A stretch of DNA of 64,000 bases from Gammaproteobacteria bacterium (GCA_024234975.1 JACKNH010000006.1:1-64000); one strand, 5' to 3'. Shown: positions 50,446 to 61,442, counted from the stretch's first letter. Notes: generated from the letters alone by a model not told the origin. Translations and numbers: made by a program.

Positions 50446-51641
50446 ATGGCGATAGAGGCACATCTGGCGGAATTCAAAAGGGCGCTGAAAGCTGGAACCA
50501 ATGGCGGGAGCAGAATCCGCAACTGGCGCCGGATTTGCAGCAGGCCGAGCTCAACGGCGCGACGCTGGGTCTCAATGGTAAACAGCCATTCGATCTTTCA
50601 GGCTGTGATCTGACTGACGCGAAGCTGAGCAATTTCGAGTTCACCGCCGCACTCAGCGATCTGAAATTTTTCAAGGCACGATTGACGAAGGTGATCTTCC
50701 ACGGCAGCTTGCAGCGCGTGGACTTCCGGCGCAGCAGGCTGGATAAGGTCTCGTTTGAGGATGTGGCGTTTGCGCAATCGCCGCTGGCCGGTTGCAAAGC
50801 CAAGGCATGCCACTTTCAACGCGCACGGTTCGAAGTCACGGAGCAGGATAAAAACGTCCCGACCAGGAATTGATCACCACACTGGAATCAGCGGTATTCG
50901 AACACTGCGATTTCCGTGATGCGAAGTTCGACGGCGTGACATTGCGATCCGCCCGCTTCGAGCACTGTGACCTGCGCGGGGTGGAAGGGCTTGTGGTCGA
51001 CGACAACGTCTTGCGCGGCACGCTGATGTCGCCCAAGGCCACAGACGCCTGGTCACAGATGCGGCGGACGTACACCGGCGCCAATATGGTGTTCATCCTG
51101 CTGGCGTCGGTCATCTTTTTCTGCCCTGGCTCGCGCAAAGCGGTTTCTGGGTTGGCGTCAATCGCGTGGAGGCGCGTGTCGCGCTGCTGGTGGACGTGAT
51201 GCCGCTGGCGCCGGAAGTCAGGGCGGTATTCGATCAGCTTCCCGAAGGGCGCAGCGCACGAGGCGTGGTCCAGTGTCTGGCGGGCGAACCGGTGAAGTAT
51301 GGGCACTGCATCCCTACCTGGCAGTTGGTACTGGGTTGGCACGAGGGCTGGCCGGCGGCCATCGTGAGCACGCTGCTGCTCTTGTATAACGTGTTGCGGC
51401 TGGGCCTGACCTTCCTGATCGCACCGCTGCGTGACGTCGAGCGGCAGTCGTTTCATACGCCTACGTTCAAACCAGTGGCCGGTGGGCCGGCGGCTGGGGC
51501 CTCGGTGGCTGGAAGGGCAGCTATGGCTGGCTGGTTCCCCTTCACAAGGTTGCCAAGTGGTTGATGTTATTGGCAGTTTCGGCCGGTGTATTGAACCTTG
51601 CCGTGCGTTTGAGCGCGCCGGTATGGCTGCCGGGAATGTAA
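50446..51641 (+). pseudogene. Frameshifted pentapeptide-repeat membrane protein
   Basis: Read across three frames this gives a protein of about 395 residues: MAIEAHLAEFK, GAESWNQWREQNPQLAPDLQ, then pentapeptide repeats of A(D/N)LxX form (CDLTDAKLSNFEF, VDFRRSRLDKVSF, CDFRDAKFDGVTL), a membrane helix (NMVFILLASVIFF), VALLVDVMPLAPEVRAVFDQ, a second helix (STLLLLYNVLRLGLTFLI) and a last helix near VPLHKVAKWLMLLAVSAG. Frameshifts are needed at about 50480, 50860, 51117 and 51480. Each is one or two bases. The coding signal stays clear in between, so recent decay or sequence error is more likely than a non-gene. Function unknown. Confidence 0.65.
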
Positions 51642-51680
51642 CACCCCGCTTGACAATGTGTAAACCGTGATGCTACATAG

Positions 51681-51956
51681 ATGGCGCTGATCAAAGACCA
51701 GTTCGCGCACCCCGGACTGTACAAACTGTATATGCAGGGCGCGGTGGTGGCGGGCATTGCGATAGCCGCGAGCGAGCAGGCGCGATGTCAGCGGCTGCTG
51801 GACATGTTGGAGGCAATGACCCATCCGGAGGATCTGGATCTGCCGGGCAACAACTTCAGCAGCAGCCGTAATCACTACCAGGTGACAGTGACAGGCGATA
51901 GCGTCATCACTTTCAGTTGGCGTGGCGGCAAGGCGATGGACATCAACTATGGTTGA
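51681..51956 (+). CDS. higB: HigB-type toxin (RelE superfamily mRNA interferase)
   Basis: A 91-residue toxin of the type II HigBA system, which cuts ribosome-bound mRNA. FAHPGLYKLYMQGAVVAG (about 8-25), RCQRLLDMLEAMTHPEDLDLPG (parts: LLDMLEAMTHPEDLDLPG) and YQVTVTGDSVITFSWRGGKAMDINYG (parts: VTGDSVITFSWRGGKAMDI) follow the HigB pattern, where the terminal strand carries the active arginine (here W-R). The gene comes before its antitoxin, the inverted order typical of higBA, and the next ATG overlaps its 3' end. The system is complete and both genes are intact, in contrast to the frameshifted genes on both sides. Confidence 0.85.
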   Translation: MALIKDQFAHPGLYKLYMQGAVVAGIAIAASEQARCQRLLDMLEAMTHPEDLDLPGNNFSSSRNHYQVTVTGDSVITFSWRGGKAMDINYG

Positions 51957-51969
51957 AGGTGACAACACC

Positions 51970-52314
51970 ATGCGCAAACCGACGCATCCCGGCGAAATAC
52001 TCCGGCTCGATATCCTGCCGAACACACGCATCCCGATCACGATGATTGCCCGGCTGCTGCGTATCAGCCGTCAGCAGCTACATCGCATCCTGATGGGCGA
52101 GAGTCCGGTCACACCGATGACGGCGGTACGTCTGGGCGCGCTGTTCAAGAACGACGCGCAGTTCTGGCTCAACCTGCAGGCAAAGTACGACATCTGGCAG
52201 GCGCGCCAGAAGCTTGGTCGCGATCTGGAAGTGCTGGAATCCTTGAGCCCCGCCAATGGCCGCGCTGCTGCGGTTGCGGCGTTGGAACAGATGGTGGAAG
52301 TGGAAGCGAAATAA
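51970..52314 (+). CDS. higA: HigA-type antitoxin (XRE family)
   Basis: A 114-residue antitoxin. I start at ATG 51970 (MRKPTHPGEILR) with AAGGTGA 8 nt upstream; an in-frame ATG at 51949, overlapping the toxin gene, is an alternative. The helix-turn-helix is MIARLLRISRQQLHRILMGE (about 21-40), followed by the HigA signature ALFKNDAQFWLNLQAKYD. It would bind the toxin and repress the operon promoter. Part of a tidy two-gene module with no sign of other mobile genes. Confidence 0.88.
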   Translation: MRKPTHPGEILRLDILPNTRIPITMIARLLRISRQQLHRILMGESPVTPMTAVRLGALFKNDAQFWLNLQAKYDIWQARQKLGRDLEVLESLSPANGRAAAVAALEQMVEVEAK

Positions 52315-52464
52315 TCTTTCGCGTACATCGTGTTCCGACAGTCGTAGCGGATTTCCGCGGTTCCACGCCGGCGTGGCGCGGAATTCAAATTACTTCAAAT
52401 AATCAGAAACCAACTCCGGCCCGCCGGGGCGTAGCCGGTTGTTCGCGAAAATTCAGCGTGACGC

Positions 52465-53051
52465 CTAGGTCATCCCCTCGTGCTGCGAGAACAACGCATC
52501 GAAGATCGTTTCCATCGATGCGTTGGTGCCACGCATCCCTTCCACCACCCGCGCGGCCCAGTGGAAATAGGCAACGCGCCGTTCGATTTTCCAATTGGCG
52601 GGCGGACAGGCGAGCATGTCGCGCAGGTTGCAGATCTTGTCTGCCAGTTTCACCAGCTTGGCTTCGCGCGAGATGTGCGGCGCATGGTTGACCTGCGCTT
52701 CCTTGCGTTCGGTCCAGTGCAGGGATTTATCGTCAGTCACTTCCATCACGATGTCAGCGATCTTCAAGCCGAAGGTCGCCACCAGTTCATCGTAGGATGT
52801 TTCGGTATCTTCAACGGTGTCGTGCAGGATCGCGGCGCACAATACATCGGTATCATTGACGCCCGCTTCGTTGGCAAAAGCACATTCGCCAGCGCAATCG
52901 GGTGATTGATATACGGTGAGGCATCCGCATCCTTGCGCCGCTGGTTGCGGTGCTTCTCCGAGGCGAAGGCCAGCGCTTTGAACAGCAGGCCCGCGGCATC
53001 CACGTTGGTAACGGATCTGGTGGCAAGTACAGATTCAGCAGGTTCGGGCAT
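52465..53051 (-). pseudogene. Frameshifted HD-domain phosphohydrolase (RelA/SpoT-type hydrolase part)
   Basis: The N-terminal half (from ATG 53051, MPEPAES) gives LLFKALAFASEKHRNQRRKDADASPYINHPI (parts: ALAFASEKHRNQRRKD), the H of the HD site; the second half, in another frame, gives NEAGVNDTDVLCAAILHDTVEDTETSYDEL (parts: LCAAILHDTVEDTETS) with the HD pair, then KLVKLADKICNLRDML. The join needs one extra base near 52877, inside a CTTTTG run. Whole, it would be about 195 residues: a small alarmone synthetase-less hydrolase (Mesh1-like) that cleaves (p)ppGpp or related nucleotides. The frame is otherwise open, so it may be intact in the organism. Confidence 0.75.
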
Positions 53052-53268
53052 CGGGTAACAGGCTCCGGAAGTTCGATGCATACGGGCTATTTTAACGCAG
53101 GTTTGGTATGTCATCCCTAGCGGCTGCAGGCCGGCGGTGCTGAAGGCAGGTGCGGCCAGACCTGTCGGCCGTGGACGCATTTTCACATTGGCCACACCGG
53201 TGAAACAGTCGTAATTCCTCGTGACTGGAACGATCGCCTCCGCTGAGCGGTTGCGGTGGATGTCGACT

Positions 53269-53965
53269 TCAACTGCAGGGGGTGTCGCCCGTCATTCCGC
53301 CAAGTCGCAACAGAAGATCGCGGACCTGCGCGTATTGATCCAGATGGATAAAATGCCCGCCCTCAAGTTCCACCAGTTTCCAGCCTGGTTCGCACGCTGC
53401 GCGGTCGCGGAATTTGCCGAAAGTCTGCGGCGCGCCACGGGTGGCATACACATAACAACGAAGTGGGATCTTTGCTTCTTCGCCCGTCATTCTCACCGGT
53501 TCGGTCAAGGTCAGCAGCGGGTGGCGTTGACGCTCCGGGTCTTGAATGAACGGCAGGGGCGCGACCAATCCTGGTGCGCATCACGCTGGGCGTCGATGTA
53601 GTGCTTGCGCTCGAAGTCGCTGGCAAGATCCCAAAGCGCGTCGCCATCTTCAGGCACGAAGGCATCCAGGTAAACGAGTGCATCGATCCGTGCGCCGAGG
53701 TTGGTGGCGACGCCGGTGATGACCATGCCACCGTAGGAGTGGCCGACGAGAACGAAGCGGTCGATGCCTGCCTGCTCAACCTGCTGCCACCACATCGCTG
53801 ACGTGGTCGCTCAGCGTGATTGCCGGTGACAGCTCCGCCCGGCGTGTCGCCATGCCGCGCAGCTGCGCTATCAAGCACGCGATGGCCAGCCGCTTGAAGG
53901 TCGTCGCGCAACTGCTCGTAGTGTCCGCTGCCCCAGGCGCCGTGAACCAGCACATAGTTCGCCAT
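53269..53965 (-). pseudogene. Frameshifted alpha/beta hydrolase (EstC-like)
   Basis: Pieces in three frames give MANYVLVHGAWGSGHYEQLR (ATG 53965, AAGGAA upstream), IAQLRGMATRRAELSPAITL, VEQAGIDRFVLVGHSYGGMVI with the nucleophile elbow GHSYGG, DALVYLDAFVPEDGD, then MVAPLPFIQDPERQ and LVELEGGHFIHLDQ with the catalytic histidine (GGHF). About 230 residues in all, typical of the short esterase-like alpha/beta hydrolases. Frameshifts are required near 53878, 53793 and 53570. The substrate is unknown. As with its neighbours, the remaining coding quality suggests either very recent loss or indel errors. Confidence 0.7.
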
Positions 53966-54113
53966 GTCGTTCCTTCCAGTCGGTTTACTGATATCGATGC
54001 CGATTATAGGAGATACATTCTCGTGCGACCGGTGACCGCTCATGTCGTTCTCATGGCGTAACGCGGCCGATGCAATTGCGACCAGCGTGATGCGAAATCC
54101 AGCGCGCAACACT

Positions 54114-55192
54114 TCAGGCGATCAGGCGGCTATGGTCTGCCGCATTCACGAATGATTCATTTGCGCAACTGCGTGACTGGCCTATCGAAACCAGATGCAC
54201 CCCAGTCGGCAACTGTTCGACGATCACTGGTCTCCCGGTAAAACGTGCGGTGATGTCCGCTGCGGTCAATGTGTGTTGACTCGGTTTCACCGTGGTGAAT
54301 GAACCACCGCCGGCGAGCGACAACGGCAGTATCAACTGATCGGCCAGATAGGGGCCGGCGAAGGCATCGCTTGCAAGATAGCCGGTCATCCGTGCGGCGC
54401 TCTTCGCCGCCAGTTGCTCACTGCGTGCGCCACGCTGACCGAAACCACTGACAACCTCGGTGACGTTTTCGAACGCCGCCTCCAGCAGCAGGATGACGCC
54501 GGGACCGCGGTCGGCTGGCAGTTGCTCAACCGTCGTCGAATCTTCCGGCCACTGTGCGAGTGACTCACGCGTCGCCATCAAAAGACGTTCCGCCACGTTG
54601 GCTGGCAACCCGGCGTAGATGACCCGGGCCGAGCGTGCAAGCAGCTGTCCGCGCTGGATGCAGTCGATCGGTGTCAGCGCAGCAGGCTGGATGTCGACTT
54701 CAATCCTGCCACCGCCACGCGGGTAGAACCCATGGCGTAGCAGTCGCGCTTCGACGCGCGGACCCATGCGGTTGATCTGCGGCAGGAAGGTGCGGCTGAT
54801 GAAGTCGAACGGCGGCGCCATCATGTTATGCGTACCGCCGTCCAGTATCAGCCGCGAAGGACCGCTTGCCATGGCGAGCGGCAACAGCACCGTCTGCAGC
54901 ACCAGCGCCGTACTGCCGGCGGTGCCCACGGCGAAATGGTATTCGCCCGGCGTAATCATGCCCGGCTCAAAAGCCAGTTCGGTTGAACCCACTGCCAACC
55001 CTTCGCAATGACCACCGCAGATCGTCCGTGCAGCGGTAACGGCCGTGAGGTGCTGGCGCATCAGTCCTGGCTTGTCGCGTCTGCCTCGTATCTGGAAAAC
55101 CTGAATGGCTTGCCGGTGACAAGTGAAAGCGCGCAGGCATTACGAACAATCTGTCCGCCGCCTTCACCTTCGGCACCGTTGATGGTAATCAT
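54114..55192 (-). pseudogene. rtcA: RNA 3'-phosphate cyclase RtcA, one frameshift
   Basis: From ATG 55192 the reading gives MITINGAEGEGGGQIVRNA and LSLVTGKPFR, the RtcA opening, then stops early; one base added in the TTTT run near 55100 restores FQIRGRRDKPGLMRQHL and continues through HNMMAPPFDFISRTFLPQIN and YPRGGGRIEVDIQP to the end. Expected length about 359, normal for RtcA. It converts 3'-phosphate RNA ends to 2',3'-cyclic phosphate with ATP; GFGQRGARSEQ and VKPSQHTLT contain the usual C-terminal catalytic region. It lies 107 bp downstream of rtcB in the rtcBA operon. The homopolymer site makes a sequencing error likely. Confidence 0.85.
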
Positions 55193-55299
55193 CGTCGTTT
55201 CCGATTTGTATCAGGTTCGCAGCCCTCGCTCAGGCGATGCATTTTCAATGTCATCGCGGGACGCGTCGCTGCGGTCAATTAAAGAGTGGCCTGCGCGAA

Positions 55300-56535
55300 T
55301 CAACCCTTCACGCAGACCACCTGCTTCAATGTATGAACGATTTCGACTAGGTCCGCCTGGGCCGCCATGACAGCTTCGATCGGTTTGTACGCCTTCGGCG
55401 ATTCGTCGATAACGCTGGCATCCTTGCGGCACGCCACACCTTCGGTGTCGCGTATATGGTCGGCCAGCGTGACCTGGCGTTTGGCCTCAGTGCGTGACAT
55501 GACTCGGCCGGCGCCATGACTGCAGCTGTCGAACGATTCCGGATTGCCCAGCCCACGAACGATAAAGCTTTTCGCGCCCATGGAGCCCGGGATGATCCCC
55601 ATCACGCCGCGTGCTGCGCGTACCGCACCCTTGCGGGTAACAAGCACGTCGGTACCGAAATGCCGCTCGCGCGACACGTAGTTGTGATGGCAGTTCACGG
55701 CTTCCACTTCAGCATCGAACGGCTTTGTCATCTGCGTACGAAGTGCAGCGATGACGTTGCGCATCATCATCTGGCGGTTCAACGCGGCGAAATCCTGCGC
55801 CCAGCCCACGGCTTCGACGTAATCATCGAAATGTCGCGTGCCTTCGGTGAAGTAGGCAAGGTTCTGGTCGGGCAGGTTGTTCAACCAGCCACGCATGTCC
55901 TCCTTGGCCAGCGCGATGAAATGCGTGCCGATGGCGTTGCCGATGCCGCGTGAGCCGGAATGCAGCATCACCCAGACCTGCAATGAATCATCCAGGCACA
56001 GTTCGATGAAATGGTTGCCCGTTCCCAGCGTGCCCAGGTGAACAAGACTGTTGCTCCTGGCCAGCTTCGGAAACTTGTCGACGATCTTCTGGAAGCGGCC
56101 CGCGATGGTCGCCCACGTTTCAACGATGGCCGGCGGCGGCGAACCCCACGCACCCTTGTCGCGCGAACTACGGCCGACCGAACGGCCGTGCGGCACGGCG
56201 TGTTCGATTGCGGCGCGAATTGCTTCCAGGTTGTCCGGCAGATCCCTGGCGGACAGCGAGGTGCGCACAGCCATCATGCCGCAGCCGATGTCGACACCGA
56301 CCGCAGCCGGTATCACCGCGCCACGGGTCGGAATCACAGAACCCACGGTGGCGCCAATCCCCACATGCACGTCCGGCATCGCGGCAACGTGACGGAACAC
56401 AAATGGCATCCGCGCTGCGTGTGTCAACTGCTCTTTCGCTTTGTCGTCGACCGGAACGCCCCGTGTCCACATCTTGATCGGGACGCCATCGGCGACGTGA
56501 AGCGTTTCGTGGGTCTGCGTGTTCATTGTCGTCAT
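55300..56535 (-). CDS. rtcB: RNA-splicing ligase RtcB
   Basis: A 411-residue GTP- and Mn-dependent ligase that joins 2',3'-cyclic phosphate to 5'-OH RNA ends. MPDVHVGIGATVGSVIPTRG (about 53-72) and AVGVDIGCGMMAVRT hold the metal cysteine; NHFIEL at the centre, SGSRGIGNAIG, NCHHNYVSRE and the guanylylated histidine in SCSHGAGRVMSR (about 337-348) are all present. Intact over its whole length, unlike its neighbours rtcA and rtcR. ATG 56535 and the ATG three codons later are both possible. Its promoter is the sigma-54 site below. Confidence 0.95.
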   Translation of the reverse strand: MTTMNTQTHETLHVADGVPIKMWTRGVPVDDKAKEQLTHAARMPFVFRHVAAMPDVHVGIGATVGSVIPTRGAVIPAAVGVDIGCGMMAVRTSLSARDLPDNLEAIRAAIEHAVPHGRSVGRSSRDKGAWGSPPPAIVETWATIAGRFQKIVDKFPKLARSNSLVHLGTLGTGNHFIELCLDDSLQVWVMLHSGSRGIGNAIGTHFIALAKEDMRGWLNNLPDQNLAYFTEGTRHFDDYVEAVGWAQDFAALNRQMMMRNVIAALRTQMTKPFDAEVEAVNCHHNYVSRERHFGTDVLVTRKGAVRAARGVMGIIPGSMGAKSFIVRGLGNPESFDSCSHGAGRVMSRTEAKRQVTLADHIRDTEGVACRKDASVIDESPKAYKPIEAVMAAQADLVEIVHTLKQVVCVKG

Positions 56536-56668
56536 CCAGTCATCTTCACCCGCTGCAAGCGCAGAGGGCGACCATTGGTGTGTGCAGCGGAATCCCCGCG
56601 AGGCGACCGGCCCATTCCGGCCGCCTCTGGTTTCATCGCATCAGGCGGTCGCCTGACAGCCCGTTCAT

Positions 56669-56684
56669 TGCAGGCGCTGTGCCA
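56669..56684 (-). promoter_or_regulatory. Sigma-54 promoter of rtcBA
   Basis: On the - strand TGGCACAGCGCCTGCA has the GG and GC of the -24/-12 elements exactly 10 bp apart, as RpoN requires. It lies 134 bp before rtcB and is divergent from rtcR, which encodes the expected activator. The leader of about 120 nt is GC-rich and may fold, but I could not assign a known RNA. Confidence 0.75.
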
Positions 56685-56831
56685 GTTCGCCGGAGGTGCC
56701 GGCGAAGTGGATATAACCTATTGAAATAACAATGACTAATCAGCCTTTGAATTGTCGAGGCGGCTGGCCCGCCGGGGTCCAGCTACCAGCGATCGTAGAA
56801 AAATGGATAAACATGGATAAAAATATCGCGT

Positions 56832-58439
56832 ATGAAACCGACGGTTGTCATCGGCATTCTTGGCTCCACGTTGGACGCGGGCAAATTCGGGCCGGGGCGT
56901 TGGAGCAAGTGGCGGCCCTCGGTCGGGCTTTGTATGCAGGAGGATTTGCGCGTTGACCGGTTCGTGCTGATCCGTGGGCAGCAACATCAGCGGTTGGCGG
57001 AATTCGTGCAACAGGATATTGCTGCGGTTTCGCCGGAGACGCGCGTCGAGCAGCACATCATCGACTTCACCGATGCATGGGACTTCGAAGAGGTCTACGG
57101 CAAGTTACTGGATTTCGCGCGCAGCTATCCCTTCGATCCCGACACTGAAGATTACCTGGTGCATATCACCACCGGCACCCACGTCGTACAGATCTGTCTG
57201 TTTCTGCTGACCGAAGCGCACTACCTGCCGGGTAGGTTGTTGCAGACTCAACCGGTGAAAGGCGCAGCGGATGCGGCGGGCAGCTGGAACGCGATCGATC
57301 TGGACCTGTCGCGCTATGACAGCATCGCGACGCGCTTTGCCGCTGCGGCGGCGGAGAGCACGTCATTCCTGAAGTCGGGGATCGAAACGAATAATCCTGC
57401 GTTCAATCGCATGATCGATGAGATCGAACAGGTGACTGTGGCCACGCGTGCACCGCTGCTGCTTATGGGCCCTACGGGGGCCGGCAAGAGTCAGCTCGCG
57501 CGCAGAATCTTCGAATTGAAAAGGCTGAAACGGCAGGTATCCGGGCGGTTCGTCGAAGTGAACTGCGCAACCCTGCGCGGTGACAGTGCGATGTCCGCCT
57601 TGTTCGGTCACCGCAAAGGTGCGTTCACCGGCGCCAGTTCCGAACGACCTGGTCTGTTGCGCACGGCCGATGGCGGTGTGCTGTTTCTGGATGAGATCGG
57701 CGAACTCGGGCTCGATGAGCAGGCATCGATTCTGCGCGCGATTGAGGACAAGACCTTCTTCCCGATGGGCGCTGACCAGGAAGTGAAAAGCGACTTTCAG
57801 CTGATTGCCGGCACCAATCGTGATCCGCGCAGCGGGTCGCCGGCGGCGAATTTCGCGAGGACTTGTTCGCTCGTCTCAACCTGTGGACGTTCACGTTACC
57901 GGGTCTGGCGGATCGTCGCGAAGATATTTCACCCAACGTCGATTACGAACTGGACCGCTACGCCGAGCGTGAAGGCAAGCGCATCACGTTCAACAAAGAG
58001 GCGCGGGACCAATACCTCAAATTTGCCATGGCGCCGGCGACGCGCTGGCCGGGCAACTTCCGGGATCTCGCGGCCAGTGTGACCCGGATGGCGACGTTCG
58101 CACCGAAAGGACGCATCGATGTCGCCACGGTAAACCATGAAATGGAACGCCTGCAGCGCGCCTGGGCCGGCAGTCAGCCGTCCAGCGATGGCCTGGAAAC
58201 GGTGATGACGGCGGCGGAACTGGCGTCGGTCGATCCTTTCGATCGCGTTCAGCTGGCTTTATGTCGTTGCCGCCTGCCGCGACTGTCGCTCACTGTCGGA
58301 AGCCGGTCGGGTGCTGTTCGCCGCCTCCCGGGTGCGGCGCAGGACGACCAATGACGCCGACCGGTTGCGCAAATACCTGGCCAAATTCGGGCTGTCGTGG
58401 GAGACGGTCAACGGGGCTGCGAGCTCTGCCGGGCCTTGA
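56832..58439 (+). pseudogene. rtcR: Sigma-54-dependent regulator RtcR, two frameshifts
   Basis: Read through two frame changes (about 57845 and 58255) this gives a protein of about 535 residues. The N-terminal sensory CARF-like domain has VVIGILGSTLDAGKFGPGRW and LVHITTGTHVVQICLF. The AAA+ domain has Walker A GPTGAGKSQLARR, the sigma-54 contact loop GAFTGASS, Walker B GGVLFLDEIGEL and, after the first shift, FARLNLWTFTLPGLADRRED. After the second, SLSEAGRVLFAASR and DADRLRKYLAKFGL form the DNA-binding end. RtcR senses RNA ends with cyclic phosphates and activates rtcBA. Its place, divergent from rtcB beside a sigma-54 promoter, is canonical. Confidence 0.88.
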
Positions 58440-58562
58440 GCGCGCTGTTACGCCAATGGGATGGAATCCTCGTCCCATGAACGTCCAGGTTCCCCATTGA
58501 ATTGAACCACTCGTTGTTCTACGGTCGGAGCCTTAACCCTTCCAGCACCCGGAGTCGCAGCC

Positions 58563-59075
58563 ATGAGTGTCTTCAGCCTTCGCGTCAACGGCGTCACCCG
58601 CGAGGTTGATGTCGATCCTTCCACACCACTGCTCTATGTGCTGCGCAATGATCTGGACCTGAAGGGGCCGCGCTTCGGCTGCGGGCTTGCTCAATGTGGC
58701 GCGTGTACCGTCCATGTTGATGGCGTCGCGACGCGCTCCTGCATCACGCCGGTATCGGCGATCAAAGGCGAAGTGACGACATTGGAAGGCTTGGCGCACG
58801 ACGGCCAGCTCGATCCTCTGCAACAGGCGTGGATCGCCGAACAGGTACCGCAATGCGGCTACTGCCAGAACGGTCAGATCATGACAGCGAAGGCACTGCT
58901 GGCCCGCAACCCCAACCCGACTGACGATGAGATCCGTGCAGGGATGGAGGGCGTGTTGTGCCGTTGCATGTCGTACTACCGTATTCAGGCTGCAATCAAG
59001 CGCGTGGTGCGTGATGGTGGGCTCGCCGCGGCGGCGGAATCGCAAGCGACAGTGGTGAAGGGAGTCGGCGCATGA
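58563..59075 (+). CDS. [2Fe-2S] subunit of a molybdenum hydroxylase (IorA-like)
   Basis: A 170-residue iron-sulfur subunit. The plant-type cluster is in GPRFGCGLAQCGACTVHVDG (about 35-54) and CIT; the second cluster in PQCGYCQNGQIM and GVLCRCMSYYRIQ. The format is the small subunit of two-subunit aldehyde or N-heterocycle oxidoreductases such as isoquinoline 1-oxidoreductase, which insert water-derived oxygen into a ring or an aldehyde. Intact. Its stop overlaps the ATG of the large subunit by four bases (ATGA), which shows co-translation. No FAD subunit is present, as expected for the IorAB type. Confidence 0.9.
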   Translation: MSVFSLRVNGVTREVDVDPSTPLLYVLRNDLDLKGPRFGCGLAQCGACTVHVDGVATRSCITPVSAIKGEVTTLEGLAHDGQLDPLQQAWIAEQVPQCGYCQNGQIMTAKALLARNPNPTDDEIRAGMEGVLCRCMSYYRIQAAIKRVVRDGGLAAAAESQATVVKGVGA

Positions 59076-61442
59076 ACACGTTGATTCTGCCGCAAGTCGT
59101 CGAAGACGCCCTGCACCGGGTCAATCCCGCCACCACACGGCGCAATTTTCTGCGCGCCTCCGGTGCGTTGGTGGTGACCGCCAGCCTGGGCACTGCGCCG
59201 GGAGGCAAGGTGCTGGCACAGGCGCTCGCGCGTGGCCGCTATCCTGATCCGGACTTTCTGCAGCTCGACACCTGGATTGTGATTCATCCCGACAACACCG
59301 CGACGTTCTACGTCGGCAAGACCGATGGCGGCCAGGGTACCGGCACCGCATTCCGCCAGATGATGTGTGATGAACTCGATATCGCTTACGACCAGACCAG
59401 GCTCGTCATGGGCATCACTGATATCACGCCGGACCAGGGTGGGTCGGGCGGTTCTGATGGTGTCGAGCGTGATGGGCAGGTCATGCGGCGGGTCGCGGCC
59501 GAAGCGCGGCGTGTGTTGCTGGACCTCGCGTCCGAACGGTTGAACACGCCGGTGATTGATCTCACCGTGCGCGATGGTTTGATTTCGGTGCAGGGAAATC
59601 CCTCACGCGCCGTCACCTACGCCGAGCTGGTCGGGGGCAAACGTTTCGACGTTGCGCTCAGTGGCGACAATGTTGATCGTACGACCGGCATTGCCACGGT
59701 GAAACCGCAAAATGAATTGCGCGTCATCGGCCAATCCATTCCGCGCTACGACACCCCGGCCAAGGTCGATGGCTCGCTGACCTGGGCGGTCGATGTGAAG
59801 GTGCCCGGTATGCTGCACGCCCGGAACGTGCGGCCACCAGTTGCCGGCGCGACCTTGAAAAGCATCGATGAATCCTCGGTCGCCGGTATGCCGGGCTTTG
59901 TCCGCGTGGTAAGCAAGGGCAATTACGTGGCGGTGGTGTGTGAGCGCGAAGAACAGGCCATCAACGCCGCGCGCGCACTGAAAGCGCAATGGCAGCCACC
60001 TGCGCAGGCGCCGTTTCCAGCGTCCAACGATGTCTTCGATTTCATCCGCACGCAGTCGCCAGCCGTGAGTCGCGATGCGGAAACCATCGGCGAACCAGCA
60101 GCGGCGCTGGCCTCGGCAGCGACGCGGGTTGAAGCGCAATACGACGTGCCGTTCCAGGGTCACACAGCGATCGGCCCGGCGCATGCGATGGCTGATCCGT
60201 CTGACGGCCAGCTGACGATCTATTCCAACGATATGAAGTCCTACGGGCTGCGCAATGGTGTCGCCGAATTCCTCGGCTTGCCGCGCGAACAGGTCCGCGT
60301 GGTGTATATGGATGGTCCACAGGTTTACGGCCGCACCGCCGCGGACGATGCCGGCTTCGAAGCCGCGTATCTTGCGCACGAACTCGGTCGCCCGGTGCGT
60401 GTGCAATGGATGCGCGACGAGGAGACGGCGTGGGACACCAAGGGTCCGGCGTATACATTCACATTACGCGGTGGCCTGGATGAACAGGGCAAGGTGGTCG
60501 CGCTGGACTATGAAGCGCGGGCGCTGGATTTCAATCACCTCTGGTACAACGATCCGAATACCGTGTTGATCGCGCAACTGATGGGACGACGTTCCCCGCA
60601 GGCGGCGCCGGGCAGCGCCGAAGTGCCGTCGCGCCAGTACGGCGTTGCCAACCAGCGTATGCAGGCGCATATCGTCAGTCTGCCACTGATCTGGGAAACG
60701 CCGTTGCGTACCGGCAACCTCCGTGATCCGAACGGGCCGCAGGTGACGTTTGCTTTCGAATCGTTCATCGACGAATTGGCTGCCGCCGCGCATGCCGATC
60801 CGGTGCAGTTCCGCCTCGACATGATCGAAGCCAGCACCGAGGACGCGATCTTCCGCAAGGCGCGCTCGCTGGCGACAGTGCGGGCCGCCGCCAGGGCCTA
60901 CGGCTGGGAATCGCGGCCGTCGCCGAACCCGCGCCTGCGTGATACGGCGGGCGCCGTGGTCAGCGGACGCGGTATTGCCTACACCTATCGCAGCGGCACG
61001 ATTGTCGCGGTCATCGCCGAGGTTGATGTGAATCGTGAAACGGGCCACGTCTGGGTCAAGCGGCTGGTCTGCGCGCATGACTGTGGCCTGGTGGTGAATC
61101 CCACCGGCCCGAGCACACGGTTGAGTGCGGCATGTTGCACGGTCTGAGCCGCGCGTTGTGGGAGGAAGTGCAGTTCGACGAGGAGAAGGTCACCAGTGTC
61201 GACTGGGTGACGCACCCGACCATGCGGCACCTGATACCCCGGCTTCGATCGAAGTCGTAATCGTCAACGGCGACCCGAATCCGGATCGACCCGATCTGCC
61301 GTCGTATGGCGCGGGCGAAGCCAGCCACAAGCCGATGATCGCGGCCGTCGCCAACGCCGTGTTTGACGCCACCGGTGTCCGCCTGCGCCGCGTGCCGTTC
61401 CGCAAGGAGCGCGTGCTGGAAGCGCTGAGATCGCAGACCTGA
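59072..61442 (+). pseudogene. Molybdopterin subunit of xanthine dehydrogenase family (IorB-like), frameshifted
   Basis: About 785 residues when two frame breaks near 61110 and 61232 are bridged. The start has a Tat signal (TTRRNFLRASGALVVTASL), so the pair is probably exported folded. Domains follow the IorB plan: DTWIVIHPDNTATFYVGKTDGGQGTGT (parts: FYVGKTDGGQGTGTAFRQMM), QDQGGSGGSDGV-like PDQGGSGGSDGVE, VPGMLHARNVRPP, and late in the sequence CAHDCGLVVNPTG then, after the break, EHTVECGMLHGLSRALWEEV and the catalytic glutamate block GAGEASHKPMIAAVANAVFD (parts: GAGEASHKPMIAA). Both breaks are single-base. The substrate is unknown; N-heterocycles or aldehydes are the family precedents. Confidence 0.82.

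Noticed and set aside
55193..55299. A Y RNA or tRNA-like element between rtcB and rtcA
   Set aside because: Such RNAs occur in some rtc loci, but I could not fold this gap into a tRNA-like or Y RNA stem.
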